18,629 nt of DNA from contig CALESY010000073.1 in the NCBI GenBank assembly GCA_937919945.1, forward strand, positions 1 to 18,629, read 5' to 3'. Shown piece by piece: positions 1 through 7,962 of the stretch. The notes under the pieces were generated by a model. It worked only from the letters and a program-made list of their open reading frames with translations. It did no database searches and was not told the DNA's origin. The first letter of the stretch is position 1. Every line of letters begins with the position of its first letter. Source of the stretch: an uncultured Chitinophagaceae bacterium. GTDB taxonomy: Bacteria; Bacteroidota; Bacteroidia; Chitinophagales; Chitinophagaceae. The position numbers and the translations under genes were made by a program.

Positions 1-903
1 AGCCAATTATTGCTGAAACAACGTACAGATGCTAACAAGAAAGCAGAAGATAAAATTGCAGAGTTAAAAGAATTTATCGCCCGCTTCTCTGCCAACGCAT
101 CTAAATCAAAACAGGCAACCAGCCGTAAGAAAGCATTGGATAAGATTAAGATTGAAGATATGACTGCGAGCAATCGTAAATATCCTGCTATCTTGTTCAA
201 TAATCAGGTACGTGACGCTGGCGATCAGATACTGGAAGTAAAAGGCTTGAGTAAAACGCTCAATGGTGAAGTGATGTTTAAAGATATCAGCTTCGACCTG
301 AAACGCGGACAGAAAATAGCCATCCTTGCAGACAATGGCCTCGCTACCACTGCATTCTATAAAATACTGGCGGGAGAGGATACTGATTTTCAAGGTATGT
401 TCAAATGGGGCGTAACTATTACCACTACCTATTTGCCAAATGATAACAGTGAATACTTTGCCGGCAAAGACTTGAACCTGATAGATTGGCTACGTCAATA
501 CAGTGAGGAAAAAGACGAAACTTTCATACGTGGCTTTTTGGGACGCATGTTATTCAGCGGTGAAGAGACACTGAAAAAGTGTACAGTACTAAGTGGTGGT
601 GAAAAAATGCGTTGTATGCTGAGCCGTATGATGATGTTGAAAGGTAATGTGCTGATGTTAGACGAACCAACCAACCACTTAGATCTGGAAAGTATTACAG
701 CGCTAAACAATGGCATGAAAGATTTTAAAGGCACAATTCTTTTCACTACACGCGACCATGAACTGGCACAAACAGTAGCAGACCGTGTGTTGGAACTGAC
801 ACCTAACGGCCTCATAGACCGTGAAATGAGTTTTGATGAATACCGAAATGATGCCAGAGTAAAGGCTTTACGTGCAGAAATGTACGGTTTACAACCTGCA
901 TAA
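1..903 (+). CDS. ABC-F family ATPase (YbiT/YkpA-like), 5' truncated by window edge
   Basis: This is the C-terminal part of a ribosome-associated ABC-F protein, a soluble twin-ATPase translation factor with no membrane domain. The frame is open from the first base, so the first ATPase domain lies outside the window and the TTG at 10 is not the real start. Visible parts, numbered from nt 10, are a charged helical inter-domain linker (about residues 1-60), then the second nucleotide-binding domain: signature LSGGE (194-198) and Walker B/D-loop LDEPTNHLD (217-225). The stretch FKWGVT and NDNSEYF resembles Bacillus YkpA-type proteins as I remember them. Two ATPase motifs are degenerate: the Walker A position reads ADNGLATT (107-114), lacking the usual GK, and the H-loop reads TTRDH with Arg248 where His is expected. 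It is followed by a strong terminator. The family is clear; the exact subfamily is less so. Confidence 0.9.
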   Translation, partial: SQLLLKQRTDANKKAEDKIAELKEFIARFSANASKSKQATSRKKALDKIKIEDMTASNRKYPAILFNNQVRDAGDQILEVKGLSKTLNGEVMFKDISFDLKRGQKIAILADNGLATTAFYKILAGEDTDFQGMFKWGVTITTTYLPNDNSEYFAGKDLNLIDWLRQYSEEKDETFIRGFLGRMLFSGEETLKKCTVLSGGEKMRCMLSRMMMLKGNVLMLDEPTNHLDLESITALNNGMKDFKGTILFTTRDHELAQTVADRVLELTPNGLIDREMSFDEYRNDARVKALRAEMYGLQPA

Positions 904-923
904 AATGGTTTACAATATCAAAA

Positions 924-949
924 GCAGCCCTCATTTGAGGGCTTTTTTA
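924..949 (+). terminator. Rho-independent terminator after the ABC-F gene
   Basis: A perfect 7-bp stem, AGCCCTC (926-932) with GAGGGCT (937-943), closes a 4-nt ATTT loop and runs into a T tract at 943-948. It lies 23 nt after the stop codon. Confidence 0.9.
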
Positions 950-997
950 TTAACTATTAATTTAATGTTTGTAACTTCAATATCTCAAAAAATATAA

Positions 998-2065
998 ATG
1001 AAGAAAATATTAACCTTGATTGCGCTGTTCTATAGTTTTACATCTGTTGGGCAAATACAAATTACAGCATCTGATATGCCTGTATTAGGTGATACTTTGC
1101 GCAGCAGCACTTCTTTATCGACATCTGGCATTATACTTTCTAACACAGGAGCTAATTACAATTGGGATTTCAGTACTCTTATCCCAACTCTGCAAACAGT
1201 TGACGAATATAAAACGGCATTATCTGTAAATCCTTTATTTGGCATTATTGCCCCAACTGCCTATGGTTACAAAGTGGCAGATAGTTTTCCTACAGGCGGT
1301 GTACCCATTCCTGTAACTATTAAAAACCTGTATACTTTTTTCAGTAAAAAGAATAACCCTGCGAGATATGTAGCAGAAGGTTTTGCAGCGACTATCAGTA
1401 GTATACCAACACCCGTTGCTTATCAGGATGAAGATGAATTGTATTTTTTCCCTTTAGACTTTAGTGTTACAAACGATAGCAGCAATTTTGATTTAAGATT
1501 CAATCTTGCAGGTTTTGGAAGTGTCAGGCAAAAAGGGTACAGAAAAACTACCGTAGATGGATGGGGGACAATTAAAACTCCATACTACACTACTGCCGTA
1601 AACTGTATCAGGGTACGGTCTGAAATTAGAGGAACAGATACTATAACAATCAGTCCGTTACCTTCTATCCCTATTCCACGTAATACAGTTGAATATAAGT
1701 GGTTAGCCAATGGTGAGCATTACCCGGCATTATGGGTTACAGCAAATATTATAGGATCTACGGAGACAATAACACAAGTCCGTTATAGAGATATGTATCG
1801 ACCTGGCTTGCTGAACGTTGCTCAAACACCTGCCATCAGCATATTGAAAGTATATCCCAATCCAGTAAAGGGTGGTTATGTAATGATAGATATACCAACT
1901 ATCTGGCAGTCTTATACTATTGATTTGTACGATATGCAAGGCAAATTGGTTGCACAATATCAAAATATAAGTAAGCTGGATATTAGCAATATCGCTAAAG
2001 GAAATTACTTAGCTGTTATCAATCATGTTGCTGAAAGGGCTTATGCCATGATAAGTATTGACTAA
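998..2065 (+). CDS. Secreted protein with C-terminal T9SS type A sorting domain
   Basis: A 355-aa exported protein of unknown function. An N-terminal signal peptide is visible (MKK, a hydrophobic run, then SVGQ near residue 19). The middle, about residues 20-275, is a beta-rich extracellular region that I do not recognise. The C-terminal 75 residues have the shape of a type IX secretion sorting domain: VYPNPVKGG at 285-293, then IDLYDMQGKLV and a short IAKGNYLAVI strand, matching the usual order of a YPNP box, a DxxGr/k turn and a GxY turn. Such domains send cargo across the outer membrane and are removed or anchored at the cell surface. The gene stands alone and its last 4 nt overlap the convergent recQ stop. 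An AT-rich leader with a near-match to the Bacteroidota -7 box (TAATGTTTG, one base too long) lies upstream. Confidence 0.82.
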   Translation: MKKILTLIALFYSFTSVGQIQITASDMPVLGDTLRSSTSLSTSGIILSNTGANYNWDFSTLIPTLQTVDEYKTALSVNPLFGIIAPTAYGYKVADSFPTGGVPIPVTIKNLYTFFSKKNNPARYVAEGFAATISSIPTPVAYQDEDELYFFPLDFSVTNDSSNFDLRFNLAGFGSVRQKGYRKTTVDGWGTIKTPYYTTAVNCIRVRSEIRGTDTITISPLPSIPIPRNTVEYKWLANGEHYPALWVTANIIGSTETITQVRYRDMYRPGLLNVAQTPAISILKVYPNPVKGGYVMIDIPTIWQSYTIDLYDMQGKLVAQYQNISKLDISNIAKGNYLAVINHVAERAYAMISID

Positions 2066-3954
2066 TTTTTAGTAACAATACCATCAGCAGATAAGTGTAA
2101 CTTTTTTTCATCTACCATACGACGAATAGTTGACATCACTACTTGCTTATCGTAGCTGTGTAGTTGTGCAACTATCGTATGAATGCTCACGGGTATTGTA
2201 GTCTGTTGTAGTATGTTTTGGTACAAGGTAACATAGTTAATGTTTTGCTTGTGTTTGGATGCGCATACATCACAATGCCCGCAATCCGTCAGTTTATGTT
2301 CATCAAAATATGACAGCAGCAATTTTGTTCTGCACTGGTTATTATTATACAGGTAAGCAACAATAGCATTCGTACGTTCCTCGTGTCGTTTTTTTAGTTT
2401 AGCTATGCGGTTGGTGTTGATAATAAGTTGCTTGCTGTCAACTCTGTAATGATGAAAAAATAATTGCGGGCCTTCTTTTTGCGGGATATATTCCAGCACA
2501 CCCATTCCATGCAATCTATGTAGTATTTTCTCAACTTGCTCTTTATTGGTTTTCATTTGTTTAGCAATAACTACGGTGCGTATGGCAGTAGGATATTGAA
2601 ACAAGCTGCCATACAGGCGTAGTAGGGTAGTGAGGCAATGTGCTAACTCAGGGTAAGTATTCATTACATTATCAAGCTCTTGCCGGGTGCATGTAACGAA
2701 TACAGTTGGCGGATTAAAAACTGCTTCTGTTAATGTCCATAAGCCTTCTTGTTCTAATAGTTTCAACGCATTTGATGCAATAGCAGCATCCAGTTTGAAC
2801 TTCTCACAAAAATCTTTCAGGTCAAAATCGTAATACCGGTATGGTTCTGCACTGATAGGCACTTGTAAGTATTCTGCTACACACTGATACACTTGTCGCA
2901 AATAATCTATTGACGGGAACTGTATTTCAACACTTCTTTCAAGCCTGTTTATATCGGTTTGATTATATAATATCAATGATTGGGCAGATTGTCCGTTTCT
3001 ACCAGCTCTGCCAGACTCCTGATAGTAGGCTTCTATATGCTCTGGTGCATCATAGTTTACAACCAGTCCTACATCTTGTTTATCTATCCCCATGCCAAAA
3101 GCTGTCGTTGCAATGATGGTTTTTACCTTATCCTGCATCCATGCTTGGTGTGCATCTTCACGTTTATCTTTTGCCATGCCTGCGTGGTAGCTGATAGCTT
3201 CTATGCTATGCTGTGTAAGGTAGCCAAGCAATACTTCTGTCCGTTTTCTGCTACGGCAATACACTATAGAAGAGGTATTAGTTTGCATTAGTGCATCAAC
3301 CAATTCTTTGTTTTTGTTTTCACTATAGTGAACCGAATAGTTTATATTTTTTCGTTCAAAACTTTGTGTATATAATATGGGTTTCTGTAGCTTCATTTGC
3401 AATGCAATATCATTTTGCACCGCTGTAGTAGCAGTTGCCGTCAGGCATAGAAAGGGCATATCATTAAACACTTCCTTTAGCAATGCAATTTTCAGATAGT
3501 CTGGCCTGAAATCATGCCCCCATTGCGATACACAATGCGCCTCATCGACTGCAATAAAACTAATCTGCATGGCAGGCAGGTATTCGTTGAATAGGGTAGT
3601 CTGCAATCTTTCGGGAGACACGTAGAGTAGTTTATATGCTCCATGTACTGCATTATCAAGCACTCTTATTACTGCCTTTGTGTACATACCTGCATGTATG
3701 CAGGCTGCAGATATGCCCAATTCTTTCAATCGTGCTACTTGGTCTTGCATCAAAGCAATCAATGGAGATACTACAAGACATATGCCATCCATTATCAATG
3801 CTGGCACCTGATAGCAAATAGATTTACCACCACCCGTAGGCATCATTGCGAGTATATCTTTACCCTGCAATACATCATTAATTATAGCTTCCTGATTACC
3901 GCGAAAAGCAGGGTAGCCCCAGTATTGAGATAATATGGTAATAGGCGATTGCAA
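2062..3954 (-). CDS. recQ: ATP-dependent DNA helicase RecQ
   Basis: A 3'-to-5' superfamily 2 DNA helicase acting in recombination and fork repair. Motifs in order: Q-motif (Gln21), Walker A PTGGGKS (39-45), DEAH (137-140) followed by CVSQWGHDFRP, TATAT (172-176), TTAFGMGIDK (283-292) and QESGRAGR (312-319) with the arginine finger. Four cysteines (541, 558, 561, 564) have the C-X16-C-X2-C-X2-C spacing of the RecQ zinc site. They lie about 200 residues after the helicase core instead of directly behind it, with an apparent winged-helix-like segment in between. No HRDC domain is seen; at 630 aa it resembles the shorter Bacteroidota paralogue. The only plausible start is TTG at 3954-3952: the next Met is residue 37, inside the Walker A region, and an in-frame TAA lies two codons upstream. 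It is probably translationally coupled to the 154-aa gene before it. Confidence 0.93.
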   Translation of the reverse strand: MQSPITILSQYWGYPAFRGNQEAIINDVLQGKDILAMMPTGGGKSICYQVPALIMDGICLVVSPLIALMQDQVARLKELGISAACIHAGMYTKAVIRVLDNAVHGAYKLLYVSPERLQTTLFNEYLPAMQISFIAVDEAHCVSQWGHDFRPDYLKIALLKEVFNDMPFLCLTATATTAVQNDIALQMKLQKPILYTQSFERKNINYSVHYSENKNKELVDALMQTNTSSIVYCRSRKRTEVLLGYLTQHSIEAISYHAGMAKDKREDAHQAWMQDKVKTIIATTAFGMGIDKQDVGLVVNYDAPEHIEAYYQESGRAGRNGQSAQSLILYNQTDINRLERSVEIQFPSIDYLRQVYQCVAEYLQVPISAEPYRYYDFDLKDFCEKFKLDAAIASNALKLLEQEGLWTLTEAVFNPPTVFVTCTRQELDNVMNTYPELAHCLTTLLRLYGSLFQYPTAIRTVVIAKQMKTNKEQVEKILHRLHGMGVLEYIPQKEGPQLFFHHYRVDSKQLIINTNRIAKLKKRHEERTNAIVAYLYNNNQCRTKLLLSYFDEHKLTDCGHCDVCASKHKQNINYVTLYQNILQQTTIPVSIHTIVAQLHSYDKQVVMSTIRRMVDEKKLHLSADGIVTKN

Positions 3955-3957
3955 ATA

Positions 3958-4422
3958 TTATAGGTTTCCGATGTTTTTGTCTATAAATACAGGTTTTAAT
4001 GCGTCCACCCATAATTGTTTCTTAATATCGGGGTGTTTTTCCATTTCGGCAATCGATATGGATGGTATCCATATACAGCCGTCAAACTTGTTGGGGTGAT
4101 AGATGCTGAACATGGCACTAATACCCAATTGCTGTGGCAATACACCAAACAGTAATACTACTTTGGGTTGCAGCCTGTCGCGTAGCTGATGCCATGCAGT
4201 TGGCTGCTCTGGTGTATATACATAGTATTCATTTTCCTCCAGTTTGCAAGCTTGTATTATTTTCTGTAGCTGCGCTTCATCATTACTTCCATTTACTAAT
4301 GGGGTTGTAATAATAAGTGCCGTTATTGGTTGCATAGGTATATCATCTGGCAAGGCTTGCCAATACACATCTTGTTTATTAGTAACTATATCAGATTGGA
4401 TAATATCAGGTATTGACTGCAT
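3958..4422 (-). CDS. Conserved-looking hypothetical protein upstream of recQ
   Basis: A 154-aa cytoplasmic protein that I do not recognise with certainty. It has no signal peptide or membrane segment. Visible features are a beta strand ALIITTPL (about 36-43), a central acidic and tyrosine-rich part (EENEYYVY), then KVVLLFGVLPQQLGI (about 87-101) and a C-terminal tail KKQLWVDALKPVF. The LLFG...LGI strand-turn pattern with the LW..ALK ending gives the impression of a small alpha/beta fold, perhaps a distant uracil-DNA-glycosylase-like or polymerase-accessory fold; that is only an impression. It starts with ATG at 4422-4420 and stops 3 nt before the recQ start, in the same reading frame, so it very likely forms an operon with recQ and may share a DNA-related role. 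Confidence 0.75.
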   Translation of the reverse strand: MQSIPDIIQSDIVTNKQDVYWQALPDDIPMQPITALIITTPLVNGSNDEAQLQKIIQACKLEENEYYVYTPEQPTAWHQLRDRLQPKVVLLFGVLPQQLGISAMFSIYHPNKFDGCIWIPSISIAEMEKHPDIKKQLWVDALKPVFIDKNIGNL

Positions 4423-4480
4423 AACGACATATTAACGGCCTGCACACCTTCACGGGCTTCGGCTTTACAGTATTTTTTCG

Positions 4481-4488
4481 TTTCTTTG
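4481..4488 (+). promoter_or_regulatory. Candidate -7 box of the ilvE promoter
   Basis: TTTCTTTG differs at one base from the Bacteroidota -7 consensus TAnnTTTG and lies 20 nt before the ilvE ATG, in the 86-nt gap between divergent genes. No clear -33 TTG is seen at the usual spacing, so the call is weak. Confidence 0.35.
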
Positions 4489-4508
4489 CACGAAATTAAT
4501 TCTTTATT

Positions 4509-5573
4509 ATGAGTGTTTCCACTATGGATATAAAAGTGAGGAAAGCTGAGAAGAGCCGCATCAATGAGTTAGACAGGAGTAATATCCAGTTTGGCAAAAT
4601 GTATGCAGACCATATGTTGGTAGCAGATTATGAAAATGGTGAGTGGAAACAACCTGAAATAGTACCTTTCGAAAATCTCTCGTTAAGCCCTGCAACTACA
4701 TTTATGCACTATGGGCAGGCGATATTTGAAGGTGTGAAAGCATACAAAAATCAGAATGATGAGCCCGTTATCTTTCGCCCATACGATAACTGGAAACGCA
4801 TGAACCGCTCTGCAGAGCGCATGGGTATGCCTGCAGTACCCGAAGATATTTTTATTGACGGTATGCGTGCTTTGGTAAATCTGGATAAAGATTGGATACC
4901 AACAGACGAAGGAACTTCGTTGTATCTGCGCCCGTTTATGATAGCTACTGACGAATTTATAGGTGTTAAGCCTGCAGAGAAATTTACATTTATCATCATC
5001 ACTAGCCCTGCAGGACCATATTATGCAAAGCCGGTATCAATATATGTGCAAGACGAATACGTTCGTGCTTTCCCGGGTGGTATAGGTTTTACCAAAGCTG
5101 CTGGTAACTACGGTGCAAGTATGTACCCAACAGCACAAATACGTAAAATGGGCTACGACCAGATATTGTGGACAGATGGTTTTGAACACAAATACGTGCA
5201 GGAAATTGGTACCATGAATGTGTTCTTTGTAATAGGCGATAAAGTAATAACGCCCGAACTCAGCGAAACCATTTTAGCCGGTGTTACTCGTGATAGCGTT
5301 ATAACATTGTTGCGCGAAAAAGGTGTAACGGTAGAAGAGCGTCCTTTAAGCATCGATGAAATAGCAGAAGCATACAAAACCAACCAATTAAAAGAAGCAT
5401 TTGGTACAGGTACTGCCGCATCCATATCGCACATTGCAGAGCTTACATATCATGATATGCATATGGTGTTACCACAAGAAGATTGGGGTATTTCTGAATG
5501 GGTAAAAGAAGAAATGAATAATATACGCTATGGCAAAGTTGCCGACACGCATAACTGGGTGGTAAAAGCATAA
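4509..5573 (+). CDS. ilvE: Branched-chain amino acid aminotransferase
   Basis: A cytoplasmic PLP-dependent fold-type IV transaminase. It catalyses the last step of valine, leucine and isoleucine synthesis, and the first step of their breakdown, exchanging amino groups with 2-oxoglutarate/glutamate. At 354 aa it has the normal length of the IlvE 'type II' (eukaryote-like) group. Motifs include MHYGQAIFEGVKAY (66-79), IFRPYDNWKRMNRSAERM (88-105), LYLRPFMIA (138-146), the PLP lysine Lys196 in GFTKAAGNYG, EIGTMNVFFV (232-241), and LAGVTR plus FGTGTAA, which bind cofactor phosphate. ATG at 4509 is chosen; a second Met at residue 6 is also possible. It is monocistronic, with its own terminator, and transcribed divergently from the recQ pair. 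Confidence 0.96.
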   Translation: MSVSTMDIKVRKAEKSRINELDRSNIQFGKMYADHMLVADYENGEWKQPEIVPFENLSLSPATTFMHYGQAIFEGVKAYKNQNDEPVIFRPYDNWKRMNRSAERMGMPAVPEDIFIDGMRALVNLDKDWIPTDEGTSLYLRPFMIATDEFIGVKPAEKFTFIIITSPAGPYYAKPVSIYVQDEYVRAFPGGIGFTKAAGNYGASMYPTAQIRKMGYDQILWTDGFEHKYVQEIGTMNVFFVIGDKVITPELSETILAGVTRDSVITLLREKGVTVEERPLSIDEIAEAYKTNQLKEAFGTGTAASISHIAELTYHDMHMVLPQEDWGISEWVKEEMNNIRYGKVADTHNWVVKA

Positions 5574-5593
5574 TACATAACAGTTGAAAATAT

Positions 5594-5628
5594 AAAAAGC
5601 CTTATTCGGTAACGGATAAGGCTTTTTT
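5594..5628 (+). terminator. Rho-independent terminator after ilvE
   Basis: A long stem pairs 5594-5605 with 5616-5627 (AAAAAGCCTTAT with ATAAGGCTTTTT), extended by a wobble pair and a C-G pair around a 6-nt GGTAAC loop. The A and T runs on both sides could let it work in both directions. Confidence 0.9.
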
Positions 5629-5680
5629 GATGTACGTTTCATGCAGGGAATTTGCTAATATTACGTTTCAAATAAACACT

Positions 5681-6523
5681 ATGGCTTTACGATTGAGAAG
5701 CTCGTTTTTGCTTCTCTTATTATTATCTGCATCACTATCTAGCAATGCACAAAACATTGCAGAAGATGAAGGGGTATTATCTAAAAAAGAATATGCCCGC
5801 TTCTTAGGTATTAGCGCAGGGCCAACCTATCAGGTTTTTCACGACGAACTTATTTCGGGTATGCGCTACGAGAAAGTAGGGGGTGCGGTTGCCATATCCA
5901 ATACCAAAATAAATGATGTAAAATTCACTGAGTTGAATTTTCAGGGTTCTTATCTGAATATGGGACGCAAGAGCGAGGAATTGCTCAAGGCTACCGTACA
6001 GCAGTTAAAAGCTACGATGGATTACAGGCACACCTACAAATTGGCACTGTTGGACGAAAACTATTTTGATGTACGTGCCGGCATGTTGTTCTCTACCTTA
6101 TTCTGTCATCGTAATGCGAAACACCTACCCAATACTGGTGATATTTATGAATATGCCATTGCACTAGGGTTGACAGGTAAGATTGCTAAACAACAAACTT
6201 TTAGGGGTAGGCAGGGATATGTAATACTCGATCTTAATATGCCTTTGTTCGCTAATATGTCCCGTCCGGGTTATCTCAATCATAGCACCGAGCTCGACCC
6301 TGAGTCAACTACCATAAAAAGGATATTTGCAAACAATCGTTTTACTTCATTTGGCAGGTTTTTCAGATTCAATAGCAGGTTCCATATTTTATACCCGATA
6401 AAAAATGGTAATAAGCTACGTTTTACCTATCAGTGGGATTATTACAGGATGAAAGGGGATGGAGACATAAAGGTCTTTAGCGCAGAACATACATTCCTTA
6501 TTACATTCTTATTCAATTATTAA
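5681..6523 (+). CDS. Probable outer-membrane beta-barrel protein
   Basis: A 280-aa exported protein of unknown function. ATG at 5681 gives a clean signal peptide (MALRLRSS, a leucine-rich core, cleavage after SNAQ near residue 24). The frame is open further upstream, but that would run into the ilvE terminator and add a non-signal extension. The mature part alternates short beta-strand-like segments (FLGISAGPTYQVF, ELNFQGSYLNMG, YFDVRAGMLFSTLF, GYVILDLNMPLF, KLRFTYQWDYYRM) and ends in FLITFLFNY. The terminal aromatic residue after alternating hydrophobics is typical of outer-membrane barrels. It sits 14 nt before the lipoprotein gene at 6538 and probably forms an operon with it. No named family is recognised. 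Confidence 0.72.
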   Translation: MALRLRSSFLLLLLLSASLSSNAQNIAEDEGVLSKKEYARFLGISAGPTYQVFHDELISGMRYEKVGGAVAISNTKINDVKFTELNFQGSYLNMGRKSEELLKATVQQLKATMDYRHTYKLALLDENYFDVRAGMLFSTLFCHRNAKHLPNTGDIYEYAIALGLTGKIAKQQTFRGRQGYVILDLNMPLFANMSRPGYLNHSTELDPESTTIKRIFANNRFTSFGRFFRFNSRFHILYPIKNGNKLRFTYQWDYYRMKGDGDIKVFSAEHTFLITFLFNY

Positions 6524-6537
6524 TAAGCTTTTACCTG

Positions 6538-7572
6538 ATGAAGAAGTTTATATATATACTTGTCGTTTTACCCCTGATATTTGCAGCTGTATCGTGCGAG
6601 CGGTTAGTGATGCCTAAAAAGAAATCTGCCCGTCCTACGCAGGTATTTGATGAGGTATGGCGTACGCTCGATAAAGGCTATGCTTTGTTTAGCTATAAGG
6701 GTGTGAATTGGGATTCCGTACAGTTTGAATACATGTTGCGTATATCAGATACATTAGATGAAAGAGAACTATTTGATAGCCTGGCATTGATGGTAAATAT
6801 ATTGCAAGATCCTAATGTGATTTTAGAAGCAGGGTTTGCAAAATCTTACTACAACAAACCCTTTCTTTATAAAGAAAACTTTAATAAGCAGCTATTAGAG
6901 AACAAATATTGGGTAGGTGCTGAACGGACAGGGCCGCTCTTATATAAAATGATGGACTCTGTTGCATATATATATTACGGAGATTTTGACCAACAGGTAA
7001 CCGAGGCTCAAATAAACAGCGTGGTTGAAAGACTGAAAGTATTGGGTGCAATAAAAGGTACTATATTGGATGTACGCAACAGTACCGGTAGTAATGTAGA
7101 AAATATGTATACATTGTTCAACCACATGGGATATGATACTGCAGGGTATGATTACAGCATATATCTTTTCCAGACTGCATACAGAGTAGGCACTGCTAAA
7201 GACGAATTCTCAGACTGGGCAGGTACCTTTATAGATAAGAACGATAAGAAGAAATTGGGTAAAAAGATATGGGTACTTACCAACAGGCGTATGTATGGTA
7301 TACCAAACCTGTTTGCTGCAGGCAGTAGTTCATTTTTTAATGTACGTACTATGGGTGATACTACAGGTGGCGGTGCAGGCCTAACATCTTCTTACGAATG
7401 CTCGAACGGGTGGCGAATTAAATACACAAGCTCCAGGATACGGACATCTGATGGTACTGATATGATAGATGGTGTTGCGCCAGATACGACAGTGCACATG
7501 AATAGCACAGATGAGGCTGCCGGTAAAGACACCATGATTGAAGCTGCATTAGCCAGACTACTTATGAAATAG
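6538..7572 (+). CDS. S41 (C-terminal processing protease)-like lipoprotein, probably inactive
   Basis: A 344-aa lipoprotein: signal MKKFIYILVVLPLIFAAVSC with lipobox Cys20. The N-terminal part (FDEVWRTLDKGYALFSYKGVNWDSV) is the helical lead-in seen in Bacteroidota S41 peptidases. The protease-like core contains DVRNSTGSN (about 178-186), IWVLTNRRMYGIP (244-256) and MGDTTGGGAG (about 272-281), followed by the NGWRIKY and IDGVAPD elements that close S41 domains. In active members as I recall them the second motif reads like TNR..YSA with the nucleophilic serine; here the aligned position is Gly254 (codon GGT). It is therefore likely a non-catalytic family member that may still bind peptides in the periplasm. 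It lies 14 nt after the barrel gene; no clear terminator follows, and the first palindrome begins within about 20 nt. Confidence 0.8.
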   Translation: MKKFIYILVVLPLIFAAVSCERLVMPKKKSARPTQVFDEVWRTLDKGYALFSYKGVNWDSVQFEYMLRISDTLDERELFDSLALMVNILQDPNVILEAGFAKSYYNKPFLYKENFNKQLLENKYWVGAERTGPLLYKMMDSVAYIYYGDFDQQVTEAQINSVVERLKVLGAIKGTILDVRNSTGSNVENMYTLFNHMGYDTAGYDYSIYLFQTAYRVGTAKDEFSDWAGTFIDKNDKKKLGKKIWVLTNRRMYGIPNLFAAGSSSFFNVRTMGDTTGGGAGLTSSYECSNGWRIKYTSSRIRTSDGTDMIDGVAPDTTVHMNSTDEAAGKDTMIEAALARLLMK

Positions 7573-7584
7573 GGAATACAAGTA

Positions 7585-7643
7585 ATTATACTGCTACTTT
7601 GTTACTATAATTCTATTTAACATAAAGTACCATTATAGAACGA
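7585..7643. repeat. Palindrome P0 with a dif-like site (7615-7643)
   Basis: An AT-rich inverted repeat. The right half carries a dif-like site: arm ATTTAACATAA (7615-7625), 7-nt spacer, arm TTATAGAACGA (7633-7643). The left half (about 7585-7609) is a decayed inverted copy, in which GCTACTTTGTTACTATA (7593-7609) is complementary to 7614-7631 with a few mismatches and a 2-nt gap. It marks the left edge of the small-gene array, directly after the S41-like gene. The right site is clear; the left one is tentative. Confidence 0.6.
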
Positions 7644-7662
7644 ATGCGTGAAGGGTATGGTA

Positions 7663-7676
7663 TTGCCGAAAGGCAA
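7663..7676 (+). repeat. Small GAAA-loop hairpin upstream of the 88-aa gene
   Basis: TTGCC (7663-7667) and GGCAA (7672-7676) form a 5-bp stem around a GAAA tetraloop, 20 nt before the ATG at 7696. If transcribed it would be a stable little hairpin in the leader. Its function is unknown. Confidence 0.35.
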
Positions 7677-7695
7677 AGTTTTGTATATTGAGGGT

Positions 7696-7962
7696 ATGGA
7701 AAACACACAAATAATTATAACGCTGGGAAGTTGCGTTGCATCTGCATTAGAAGTTACAGGAGCATATTTGCTTTTCAAATACGCCAACCCACCACACAAT
7801 AAGAGGTTGGGAATTGCTACAATAGGAATTGGTGATGATACAAAAGAAAGAATGGGAATAGATGAAAAATATAATAGCAACAGCAGAATAGGGTTTAAGT
7901 TTATTGCAGCAGGATTTTTAATGCAATTTATAAGCAATATTTTTTCTATTTTTTTTCTTTGA
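7696..7962 (+). CDS. Small membrane protein in the dif-like array (cassette 1)
   Basis: An 88-aa protein I do not recognise. The ATG at 7696 is preferred because it begins directly before a hydrophobic segment (IIITLGSCVASALEVTGAYLLF, split here by its SC and E residues). The frame is open 16 codons further upstream but has no better signal there. A polar middle (about residues 30-68, with KRLGIATIGIGDDTKERMG) is followed by a second hydrophobic segment near the C-terminus (FIAAGFLMQFIS and on), so two membrane spans are likely. It is the only gene between palindromes P0 and P1. Small membrane proteins are common cargo of cassettes and defence or toxin modules, but nothing here proves such a role. 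Confidence 0.6.
   Translation: MENTQIIITLGSCVASALEVTGAYLLFKYANPPHNKRLGIATIGIGDDTKERMGIDEKYNSNSRIGFKFIAAGFLMQFISNIFSIFFL

Noticed and set aside
5633..5670. Two TACGTTTCA words 29 nt apart before the barrel gene, as promoter or operator
   Set aside because: They differ from the TAnnTTTG box at the last base, and the second would leave almost no leader. Chance is a sufficient explanation.
5627..5680. Upstream extension of the barrel protein frame
   Set aside because: It begins within the ilvE terminator and would place 18 residues before a normal signal peptide.
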